Part shown: piece by piece, positions 53,406-60,593 of the stretch | Position numbering within the stretch: position 1 is the first letter of the stretch | How the letters are laid out: each line of letters begins with the position of its first letter | Source of the DNA: Blautia pseudococcoides | Lineage (GTDB): Bacteria; Bacillota; Clostridia; Lachnospirales; Lachnospiraceae | Direction of reading: 5' to 3' | Length of the DNA: 64,000 nucleotides | NCBI RefSeq assembly: GCF_001689125.2 | Contig: NZ_CP015405.2 | Location: 3,664,501 to 3,728,500 of the forward strand | The notes under the pieces: model-generated | Database searches by the model: none | Seen by the model: the letters and a program-made list of their open reading frames with translations, nothing else | Told to the model about the DNA's origin: nothing | Program-made: the position numbers and the translations under genes

Positions 53406-53436
53406 ATATAAGAGTGAATGTTCACACTTATGTCAA
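53406..53436 (-). promoter_or_regulatory. Promoter of the polysaccharide operon with internal dyad
   Basis: On the minus strand TTGACA (53436-53431) and TTATAT (53411-53406) are 19 bp apart. Between them lies GTGAA-CA-TTCAC (53425-53414), a dyad in the spacer where a regulator could act. The spacer is longer than ideal, so activation may be needed. Confidence 0.5.
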
Positions 53437-53488
53437 TTTAAAAATCTAAATTCTCTTAATAATTGATCCATCTCATTCATTTAGCTGA

Positions 53489-54694
53489 TCAAATTTTCCT
53501 CTTCCGCTCAAAATCCTTCAGGCATTTCACCCCAAGATTTCTCGCACTGTTCAGGAACCGACTGCCCTGATGCCCATTCTCGCACTCAAACATAGCTCCG
53601 TTTTTCTTGATCTTCCCGCCGCAGACAAAGCACTTACTACTCGTCCCTTCCGCACTAAGCTCCAGAACCACGATACCGGTGCTCCATGCCTTATACTTCA
53701 GAAACTCTCTTATCCTGCTTCCTAAATACAACGGCGAATACATCCCTGAACGATACCGGACAACCTTTGTAAACTCCTTATCATAAGACGGAAATACCAA
53801 AACGCTGGCTTCTTCCCTCACACAGAAATCCACGATTTCCCTGCTCACCTGATGTGCATAATGCTCGGACAAGTTTTTTAAACGCAAATAATATTTGTGA
53901 TTCGCATGAGGAGCATTGTCTTTATCCGTATAAACTCTGGATTTCTCGATCTTCTCCAAAAGGACCTTACATTTGCTTCTATACGCATCCCCGCCTCTGC
54001 AGGAATACACAGCCTTTTGTTTCCCATCCCCATCCAGCACACAGCACATAGCAAAAATGTCCGTATTGGTAAACTGCACGCTGCAGACATTCTCTCTACT
54101 CATCATCCGCTCTTTTGCGTTCCTGGCATCCTCCGTCTGCTGTTTCACAGGCACATGCAGCCAAAACTCCTTCTCCCGGAAAACAACTGTGGGAGAAAGC
54201 ATCATACCATCTTCAGGCATCGACTGCCCCTTTAACCTGCAGTCCATCCAGTTCCACTTCTTCCCATCCCATACCTTCAGAGAAATCTTATTCTCCCGAA
54301 AATCCTTATACATCCCCTTAAAGTAGGTCACAGACGCATCAATGGTATCCGGTATGGTATAGACCAGGTCATCACCCGAATTTTTATACTTTTCCGTATA
54401 ACTCTTCAAACTGGCAGATGCCTTATTAATAGCGGACCGCCTGAAATAAACCGGAACCTTGTCAAAGGGCAGCGGCCTCTCAGGCACTCTCCCGTCTCTC
54501 CCTGCAATAGTCAGGCGTTCTAACGCCCCCTGCATCTGAAGGAGATTCAATTCCCAGATTTCTTCGTGCTCCAAAAGCAGCCGAAAATAAAAATCCAACA
54601 CCTGCCTGTAATATTTCTCTGTTTCTGTCAGCCATTCCGGGTGAGAACAGCGAAGTTTGTATTTAATTGTCTTAATGCAGTATCCTGTTTTCAT
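53489..54694 (-). CDS. TnpB-like protein lacking RuvC catalytic residues (TldR-like candidate)
   Basis: This 401-residue protein has the general architecture of TnpB/OrfB: a helical N-terminal part, a RuvC-like fold and a C-terminal zinc ribbon (C355-x2-C358 and C371-x3-H375, CFVCGG..CENGHQG). At the places where TnpB has GIDLG, an E in IVIEDL, and DRDxNAARN, this protein reads SVQFTNTDIF (about 205-214), VLVFPSYD (298-305) and SRFLNSARN (378-386), so all three acids seem lost. There is no tnpA or IS end. It lies between an invertible segment and a capsule operon promoter. Its start is 22 bp from an inverted repeat and has only a weak ribosome site. Confidence 0.7.
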   Translation of the reverse strand: MKTGYCIKTIKYKLRCSHPEWLTETEKYYRQVLDFYFRLLLEHEEIWELNLLQMQGALERLTIAGRDGRVPERPLPFDKVPVYFRRSAINKASASLKSYTEKYKNSGDDLVYTIPDTIDASVTYFKGMYKDFRENKISLKVWDGKKWNWMDCRLKGQSMPEDGMMLSPTVVFREKEFWLHVPVKQQTEDARNAKERMMSRENVCSVQFTNTDIFAMCCVLDGDGKQKAVYSCRGGDAYRSKCKVLLEKIEKSRVYTDKDNAPHANHKYYLRLKNLSEHYAHQVSREIVDFCVREEASVLVFPSYDKEFTKVVRYRSGMYSPLYLGSRIREFLKYKAWSTGIVVLELSAEGTSSKCFVCGGKIKKNGAMFECENGHQGSRFLNSARNLGVKCLKDFERKRKI

Positions 54695-54716
54695 TCACTT
54701 ATTCCAATAAATGGGA

Positions 54717-54740
54717 CATATTTTTTTAGAAATACGACAT
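54717..54740 (+). repeat. Left inverted repeat of the invertible segment
   Basis: This 24-bp site (beginning CATATT, ending TTTTAGAAATACGACAT) matches its inverted partner at 56214-56237 at 23 of 24 positions. An AGACAAG word (54751-54757) inside the segment is also mirrored (56203-56209). Confidence 0.85.
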
Positions 54741-54742
54741 GA

Positions 54743-54785
54743 GATAAAAAAGACAAGTCAGAAGGCGCGTTTGGCGGCTTCTGAC
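54743..54785 (-). terminator. Terminator of the recombinase gene, inside the invertible segment
   Basis: On the minus strand GTCAGAAG and CTTCTGAC (54785-54757) form an 8-bp stem extended by CGC/GCG after one mismatch, followed by a T run (54752-54745). It should stop recombinase transcripts just before the left inverted repeat, so the TnpB-like gene is not fed by them in this orientation. Confidence 0.75.
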
Positions 54786-54813
54786 CATTTTGGTGACCAT
54801 TAATAATTCTGGT

Positions 54814-55950
54814 TCATAGTATTGTGAGCTGGTTCATATATCTGCGCTTGGTATCCGGCTGTATATGCACATATAGGTCAAGCGTTGTCTTTACCGAAGT
54901 GTGGCCCAGGATTTCGGACAGGGATTTTGTATCAAAACCTTGTTCTATCCAGCGGCATGAGAACTGATGGCGGAGCGCATGGATTTTTATGTGGCGGATC
55001 CGGCATTTTTTTAAAAGAGCGGCGTATCTCCGTTGTATTGTCCTTGGTTCCATGCATTTTTCTGTTCCGGTTAGGACAAAAAAGCTGCTGTCCTTTTTTA
55101 AAGGTGCAGCCAGTGCCAGAAGTCTGTCAGGCAAAGGAATGGAACGTATGGATGTCGGTGTTTTCGGAGTGCCGATATTCAAATGTGTGCGGGAGCATTG
55201 ACTTTTTCCGTCTGTTATGAGCATATTCAGGTTTTTTACACGTGTCACAGTGCGGCGAATGTGAATTTTGCATTGCGTAAAATCAATGTCTTCCCACTTC
55301 AGGCCGCTCAGTTCGCCTACACGGATTCCGGTGTACATGCATAAGAGGATGCCAAAAGAAAAAGGATCTATATTGTTGAACAGGTAGGAATCGAGCTTCT
55401 TGTAATCTTCACTGCTCATAATCTGTATATCACTGCTGCTTGAGGGGATACGGGGGAATTTAAGCGGCTCAGCCGGGAAGTAGCCGAATTCCTGAGCATA
55501 CCGGAGAATATTTTTGAGTACACTTAGGATCACATGGATACTTCCGAATGCCATTCCCTGCTCCAGTTTCTTTTGCACAAAACCTGTGAGGGTGTGGTTA
55601 GTAAACTTTTTAACCTGCATTTGGCCCAGGAGGGGCAGAATGTGATTGTCAAGAATCTCCTCATAGTTGGAATACGTGCTTTCTTTCACAGTATAGCGGA
55701 TATGGGATTTCCACTGTATGCTTACGGTACGGATCTGGTCATCAAGGGGTGGCGTAGAGGACTGACTGCCGTACAGATACAAATTTGGATTTTCGGATAT
55801 GATCTTGGCTTTTTTATCTTTTACCTCCGTGTAGGACCTGCCATACAGATAGCCGTATCGGATTTTACCGTCTATGTCACGTCCTTTTACATACCGTGCT
55901 TCCCAACGACCATCTTTTCTTTTTCTGATATTTTCACCTCTTCTGGACAT
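54814..55950 (-). CDS. Tyrosine recombinase, probable DNA invertase
   Basis: This 378-residue site-specific recombinase has an N-terminal arm-binding-like region (about 1-60), a core-binding SAM-like domain (about 75-175) and a catalytic domain with R210 (TGIRVGE), H324 and R327 (HALRHQF), H350 (LGHTS) and Tyr360 (LDLYVH). ATG at 55950 has AGGAGG ahead. It resembles Tn916/phage-type integrases, but the gene is flanked by inverted rather than direct repeats, so I infer that it inverts the 1.5-kb segment in which it lies. Confidence 0.9.
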   Translation of the reverse strand: MSRRGENIRKRKDGRWEARYVKGRDIDGKIRYGYLYGRSYTEVKDKKAKIISENPNLYLYGSQSSTPPLDDQIRTVSIQWKSHIRYTVKESTYSNYEEILDNHILPLLGQMQVKKFTNHTLTGFVQKKLEQGMAFGSIHVILSVLKNILRYAQEFGYFPAEPLKFPRIPSSSSDIQIMSSEDYKKLDSYLFNNIDPFSFGILLCMYTGIRVGELSGLKWEDIDFTQCKIHIRRTVTRVKNLNMLITDGKSQCSRTHLNIGTPKTPTSIRSIPLPDRLLALAAPLKKDSSFFVLTGTEKCMEPRTIQRRYAALLKKCRIRHIKIHALRHQFSCRWIEQGFDTKSLSEILGHTSVKTTLDLYVHIQPDTKRRYMNQLTIL

Positions 55951-56128
55951 ATTGACCTCCTAAAAATTATGAATTTATTGCACAAATTCAGACCACTTTT
56001 CTGACCACTAATGGTTTTCTATTAATGGTGCCAAAATATCTCGGTTTTCATTTTATATCCCGTAAAGTTTTCCAGTGGTTCCGGATATACTAAAAATAGA
56101 CAAAAAATTGCCATTATTTTTTGGCATA

Positions 56129-56157
56129 TTGACTTTAAGGGCTTTTGGCGTTAAACT
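56129..56157 (+). promoter_or_regulatory. Promoter inside the invertible segment, pointing away from the capsule locus
   Basis: TTGACT (56129-56134) and TAAACT (56152-56157) are 17 bp apart on the plus strand. The transcript would cross the right inverted repeat and meet a small terminator-like hairpin at about 56392. After inversion the -10 would lie near 54797-54802 and read leftward through the left repeat into the TnpB-like gene. Confidence 0.65.
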
Positions 56158-56213
56158 TAGTTTTGACTAAAGACCGGAAAATCATATTTGTTAATACTTT
56201 TTCTTGTCTTTTG

Positions 56214-56237
56214 ATGTCGTATTTCTAAAATAATATG
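56214..56237 (-). repeat. Right inverted repeat of the invertible segment
   Basis: This is the inverted partner of 54717-54740 with one mismatch (plus strand begins ATGTCGTATTTCTAAAA). The segment between holds the recombinase gene, its terminator and an outward promoter. The rest of 55951-56576 has no gene. Confidence 0.85.
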
Positions 56238-56391
56238 GTTAAAGATATACCAGCCCCCAAAGCTTGCACAGAGGCATACCTTCTGCCGTTATCCGCCAGC
56301 CCCCCTATTCATACATCTTCCCCAAAAAGCTTTTTCTTACACAGAATATTCCTAAAAACTTTCCATAAATCCGTAAATCAAAGCAGAAATC

Positions 56392-56415
56392 AGCCCGCCC
56401 GGAGGGCTTCTTTGT
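56392..56415 (+). terminator. Weak terminator for the outward promoter
   Basis: AGCCC-GCCCGGA-GGGCT (56392-56408) followed by TCTTTGT on the plus strand. It could end the rightward transcript before it runs antisense into murF. Confidence 0.4.
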
Positions 56416-56479
56416 CACATAAAAAAAGGCCCCGCACCACACGGCCCCCTCTATCTCTTTATCATCACATCATAAAAGT

Positions 56480-56520
56480 GAAAACCCCCGCCGTATCCTT
56501 CACCGGCAGGGGTTTCCACT
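56480..56520 (-). terminator. Terminator of murF
   Basis: On the minus strand AAACCCC..CCGG and ..CGGCGGGGGTTTT pair into a GC-rich stem with a TTTT-containing tail. It is 57 bp beyond the murF stop. Confidence 0.7.
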
Positions 56521-56576
56521 TTTATAATTATTCTTATTATCAGATTCAGTATCTCAAAATTCAAACACTTTGTCAA

Positions 56577-57956
56577 TCAGTTACAGGGAAAATTCTTCAA
56601 CGTCTCCACCACTTTCTCAAACTCCATAAAGTGCGAAGCCTTCACCAAAATGGTATCCCCATCCCGGATCATCTCCGGCAGAGCCTCCAGCAGGCTTTCC
56701 TTTTCCGCAAAATATACAATATCTTTTGTTGGCGCTGCCAGCCTGGCTGCCTCAGCCATATCCCCTGCCAGTTCACCAACGCAGATGATCTTATCAATAT
56801 CCCTGGCAGCGGCATACACCCCAACTTCCCGGTGCATCTCCACTTCCTCTTTACCAAGCTCCCCCATATCTCCCAATATGGCAACTCTTCTCCCCAGCGC
56901 ATCTTGCAGCACATCCAGAGACGCTTTCATAGAAACCGGATTGGCATTATAACAGTCATCCACGATTGTCCTGTTCCCCGTCTCTATAATATGGAAGCGA
57001 CCGCTCAAAGACTGCAGACTCTCAATCCCTTTCTTTATCTCCTCCATATTCATTCCATAGGTCAGCCCAACAGCCGTTCCTGCCAGCGCATTATACACCA
57101 TATGCCGCCCAGGTATGGGAATCAGCACCTTAAAGTTCTCTTCTCCCGCATGGATCCGGCAGGAAATGCCTTTCAGCCCCTTACTCTCAATCTCATCCGC
57201 CCACACTCCCTGATGGTTATCAATACCAAAGAATAACGGTTTGATCCCTTTCACATCCCTGACCGTGATCAGCTTATCGTCATCCCCATTCAGGATCACA
57301 TGCCCGTCACTTTCCAGGAAATCAAATATCTCTGTCTTTGCCTTCAAGATCCCATCACGGGATTTCAGCAATTCCAGATGACACAACCCGATATTCGTGA
57401 TCAAACAGGTATCCGGCCGTGCGATCTTAGCCAGTCTGTGCATCTCACCGAAATCACTGATCCCCATTTCCAGCACCGCGATCTCGTGATCCGGGCGTAG
57501 CCCAAATACAGTCAGCGGAACTCCTAGTTCATTGTTGAAATTCCCTTTTGTCTTCAGTACATTGTATTTTTCTTCCAGAACCGCAGCAATCATTTCTTTG
57601 GTACTGGTCTTACCAACACTGCCGGTAATTCCTACTACCGGGATGGACAATTGCTTCAGATAAAACTCTGCAATATCCTTTACAGCCTGCAGCGAAGAAT
57701 TCACCTTTATATAAGGAAAGCTTTTTTCACCCAGCCCCCTTTCTGTGAGGGTACACAGCGCTCCTTTTTCCATCACACCGTCAATAAAATCATGGGCATC
57801 TACCCTGGCGCCTTTAATAGGCACAAACAGAAAACCTTCCTCCACCTTTCTGCTGTCCGTGACAATCCCCTGTACTTCCTGTTCCTTCTTCTCCGGGCTG
57901 CCCACATAGACACCGCCACAGACTTTTGCTATATTTTTCAACGTAAGATTTTTCAT
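56577..57956 (-). CDS. murF: UDP-N-acetylmuramoyl-tripeptide:D-alanyl-D-alanine ligase
   Basis: This 459-residue cytoplasmic Mur ligase adds D-Ala-D-Ala to the UDP-MurNAc-tripeptide using ATP. The N-terminal substrate domain (to about 100) is followed by the ATP loop GITGSVGKTSTKEM (near 110-123), the central NGDDD region near 225 and the C-terminal YNANPVSMKASLDVL near 315. It lies 31 bp after ddl, the gene for the enzyme that makes its substrate, so the two form a natural operon. Confidence 0.96.
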   Translation of the reverse strand: MKNLTLKNIAKVCGGVYVGSPEKKEQEVQGIVTDSRKVEEGFLFVPIKGARVDAHDFIDGVMEKGALCTLTERGLGEKSFPYIKVNSSLQAVKDIAEFYLKQLSIPVVGITGSVGKTSTKEMIAAVLEEKYNVLKTKGNFNNELGVPLTVFGLRPDHEIAVLEMGISDFGEMHRLAKIARPDTCLITNIGLCHLELLKSRDGILKAKTEIFDFLESDGHVILNGDDDKLITVRDVKGIKPLFFGIDNHQGVWADEIESKGLKGISCRIHAGEENFKVLIPIPGRHMVYNALAGTAVGLTYGMNMEEIKKGIESLQSLSGRFHIIETGNRTIVDDCYNANPVSMKASLDVLQDALGRRVAILGDMGELGKEEVEMHREVGVYAAARDIDKIICVGELAGDMAEAARLAAPTKDIVYFAEKESLLEALPEMIRDGDTILVKASHFMEFEKVVETLKNFPCN

Positions 57957-57987
57957 GGCACACCTCTGATCCGTTATATTTTTCCGG

Positions 57988-59019
57988 CTATTTATATTTT
58001 TTCAGGGAAACCTCGATCAGTTTCTCGCACAGTTCCGGGTAATCCATGCCCAATACCTTTGCCTCCTGGGGGATAAGGCTGGTAGGTGTCATCCCCGGCA
58101 GCGTATTGGCCTCCAGACAGTACATATTTCCTTCTTTGTCCAAAATGAAGTCCAGTCTTGCATATGCCTGCAGGGCCAGTGCCTTATATCCCAGTTCAGC
58201 GTATTTCTGCATCTCCCTGGTCAGTGTTTCGGGCAGTTCAGCGGGACACGTCTCTATGGTAGAACCTGCCTCGTATTTGTTCTTATAATCGTAGAATCCC
58301 TGAAGCGGCGCAATCTCAATAACCGGATATGCCTTGCCGTCCACTACAGCTACAGAGAACTCACGCCCCTCAATGAACTGTTCCACAACTGCTTCGTTTT
58401 CATAAGAAAAAGATTCCTCAAGGGCTGCCTCATACTCTTCCTGGTTCTTAGCAATACACACGCCCACACTGGAACCGCCGCAGCATGGTTTGACGATAAC
58501 CGGGAAATCCATATCATAGTCAGCCAGTTCACTGCTGCATTTTCCCTTCTGCAGGGTCACACCCTTGGGTGTGGGTACTCCTTTTGCTTCAAATACCATT
58601 TTTGTGATGCCTTTATCCATAGCCATCCCGCTGCTCAGCGGCCCGGAACCGGTGTATGGAATGCCCATCAGGTCAAATACTGACTGAACCTTGCCGTCCT
58701 CCCCATTGGAGCCGTGCAGGGCCAGGAAAACCATATCTGCGGCCTTGCAGATGTCCAGTACATTCGGCCCGAAGAATTCTTTCCTGCTCTTCATGGTCTC
58801 TTCCAGTTCCCTGCTTTTTGCCTGCATATAAGCAGTCTCCGCATCTATATCATAGGTAAGGGGAAACATCTCCTTACCCCACTCCTCTTTTCCAAAATAC
58901 GCGTCCACCAATACTGCCTTATGATTTCTTTTGCGCAAAGCTGTGCAGATACCCTGTCCGGACACAATGGAAACTTCCCTCTCCGTACTGCTGCCGCCTG
59001 CTAAAACAACTATATTCAT
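57988..59019 (-). CDS. ddl: D-alanine:D-alanine ligase
   Basis: This 343-residue ATP-grasp enzyme joins two D-alanines. LAGGSSTEREVSIVSG at the N terminus, ALHGSNGEDGKVQ near 100, the ATP site VIVKPCCGGSSVGV near 170, FIEGREFSVAVVDG near 215, and EANTLPGMTPTSLIP near 305 are all present. The omega-loop residues that mark D-Ala-D-Lac ligases were not compared. ATG at 59019 follows GGGAGAAAG. Confidence 0.96.
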   Translation of the reverse strand: MNIVVLAGGSSTEREVSIVSGQGICTALRKRNHKAVLVDAYFGKEEWGKEMFPLTYDIDAETAYMQAKSRELEETMKSRKEFFGPNVLDICKAADMVFLALHGSNGEDGKVQSVFDLMGIPYTGSGPLSSGMAMDKGITKMVFEAKGVPTPKGVTLQKGKCSSELADYDMDFPVIVKPCCGGSSVGVCIAKNQEEYEAALEESFSYENEAVVEQFIEGREFSVAVVDGKAYPVIEIAPLQGFYDYKNKYEAGSTIETCPAELPETLTREMQKYAELGYKALALQAYARLDFILDKEGNMYCLEANTLPGMTPTSLIPQEAKVLGMDYPELCEKLIEVSLKKYK

Positions 59020-59069
59020 GCTCTTTCTCCCTTTTCACAGCCATTTGGTTTCATTAACCTGCTCTTTTT

Positions 59070-59098
59070 ATACTAATCAATTTAAACTTTTTTGTCAA
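59070..59098 (-). promoter_or_regulatory. Strong promoter of ddl-murF
   Basis: A perfect TTGACA (59098-59093) and TAGTAT (59075-59070) on the minus strand are 17 bp apart, about 51 bp before ddl. In the rest of 59099-59436 I see no supportable gene. Confidence 0.7.
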
Positions 59099-59436
59099 CG
59101 CTGTTGCTGTCTCACAACATAATCTGCAATAAAAAAGACACCTCCGGTTCAGATTTTTTCCTCGTATCCTGATCTCCTGGGCTTCTTCTCTGCTGCCAAA
59201 AAACAATTCCGGGCAGTTCCCCGCCGTCAGAATAACTTTCATCCCGCAGTTTTTTCCAGCTCTTTTATCCATATTTCTGATCTTTATGACATATACTTTC
59301 AATACAAAATACAATTTGACATACAAACAGCATAAAAAATCATATGTTTTGTGCACATTTTACAGTAAAATTATCACATTCCAACAAGTCAGGCGCTAAT
59401 TGGACGAGATTCCCAATGGCACCCCATTTTACCCTT

Positions 59437-60345
59437 TTATGCGTTCTTTGTATCAGATAGAACAAGCGTCCCGGAGGAGGCGCGGAACGCCTTGGGACTG
59501 ATGCCTATTTTCTGCTTAAATGCCTTGGAAAATACCAGTGCGTCTTTATATCCCACCATTTCCGCGATCTGCCTGACCGGCAGTGTTGTGTCCTGGAGAA
59601 GCAGGGATGCTTTGTTCATACGGACACCCAGCAGATATTCATAGGGCGAAACGTGAAGAACCTGCTTGAATATCTTAGTCAGGTAGCTGCGGGTGATCCC
59701 GATATAAGTGCACATGTCATTGACCTTTATATCTCTGTGATAATTCTGTTCAATGTAGGCAACCGCATAGTCCACATATTCCTGCTGGTGATATTCTCCG
59801 AAAGGCTCCCGTGAGACGTGCGTACTTTGATACTCACAGATAATATTTGCCAGAAACAGGGTAAGCTGGCTCTGGCGCACCAGGTCATTGGCATAAGTAA
59901 GCTGGTGGGCTGCCAGCATGGCATCCACACAGGCGGTAAGTTTCTCCTCCTGCTCGAAACGTACCACCCGCTGGCTGTCAGAAAACCCGGCGTGTTCCAA
60001 ACACTCGTATGCCCGGATGCCGTCAAATGCCACCCAGACATAGGACCAGGGCGTTTCCATATCCGCCCGGTACACAGTGGTCTCCTCCGGCATAATGAGA
60101 AACGCATCATGAGCGCTCAGTTCTCTGGTCTTTCCATTTGCTGTAAAGGTGCCTTTTCCGCTTACTACATAATGCAGAAGATATTCCTTCCGGGCGGCAG
60201 GGCCATAAGTATGCCCTGCCTCGCAGATTTCCCTGCCGCAGTAAGCCAGATAAAGCTCCACAGAGTTTTTTCTGAGAAATTCCAGGCATTGATACTTGGG
60301 GGATTCCGTGTATTTCACCTCGGTGTCCTTATGTAGGCTGTCCAT
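59437..60345 (-). CDS. AraC-family transcriptional regulator
   Basis: This 302-residue protein has an N-terminal cupin-like ligand domain (about 25-160; YLLHYVVSGKGTFTANGKTREL, then LIMPEETTVYRAD) and a C-terminal double HTH (about 195-290; INDMCTYIGITRSYLTKIFKQ-like first helix pair, then IAEMVGYKDALVFSKAFKQKIG). ATG at 60345 follows AAGGAGGAG. Regulators of this form usually sense sugars. It is divergent from the GH16 gene, which is its probable target. Confidence 0.92.
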   Translation of the reverse strand: MDSLHKDTEVKYTESPKYQCLEFLRKNSVELYLAYCGREICEAGHTYGPAARKEYLLHYVVSGKGTFTANGKTRELSAHDAFLIMPEETTVYRADMETPWSYVWVAFDGIRAYECLEHAGFSDSQRVVRFEQEEKLTACVDAMLAAHQLTYANDLVRQSQLTLFLANIICEYQSTHVSREPFGEYHQQEYVDYAVAYIEQNYHRDIKVNDMCTYIGITRSYLTKIFKQVLHVSPYEYLLGVRMNKASLLLQDTTLPVRQIAEMVGYKDALVFSKAFKQKIGISPKAFRASSGTLVLSDTKNA

Positions 60346-60392
60346 TTTGAATCTCCTCCTTTTCACCCTCATCCATAAGATCAGCTATAAGT

Positions 60393-60421
60393 ATTATAGC
60401 ATTATGCTTATCCGGTGAAAA
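60393..60421 (-). promoter_or_regulatory. Candidate promoter of the AraC gene
   Basis: TTTTCA (60421-60416) and a perfect TATAAT (60398-60393) on the minus strand are 17 bp apart. A GGATGT-GCCGA-ACATCC dyad (60440-60456) between this promoter and the GH16 gene could be an operator for the divergent pair. Confidence 0.45.
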
Positions 60422-60593
60422 GGAAAATGTAATACCAACGGATGTGCCGAACATCCATAGTTACTGTTCACAGACTACTGTCCCGTAAGTTATTTTCTCC
60501 GGGGGATGCTGCGCCTTTTGCACCCTGAGGGGCGGAGCTATACTTTAACATGCCGTGAACAGCAGCCATCCATAACAAGGAAGGAGTAAATGT

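Noticed and set aside
53489-54694. Calling the TnpB-like gene an active IS605-type insertion sequence
   Set aside because: There is no tnpA, no visible element ends, and the expected catalytic acids are missing.
54717-56237. Reading the 24-bp repeats as attL/attR of an integrated element
   Set aside because: The repeats are inverted, not direct, and the segment holds only a recombinase and a promoter, so inversion fits better.
56235-57236. 333-codon plus-strand frame opposite murF
   Set aside because: Antisense shadow of murF without domain similarity, although the outward promoter at 56129 could transcribe into it.
59054-59356. 100-codon frame upstream of ddl
   Set aside because: It overlaps the ddl promoter, has no ribosome site and no recognisable domain.
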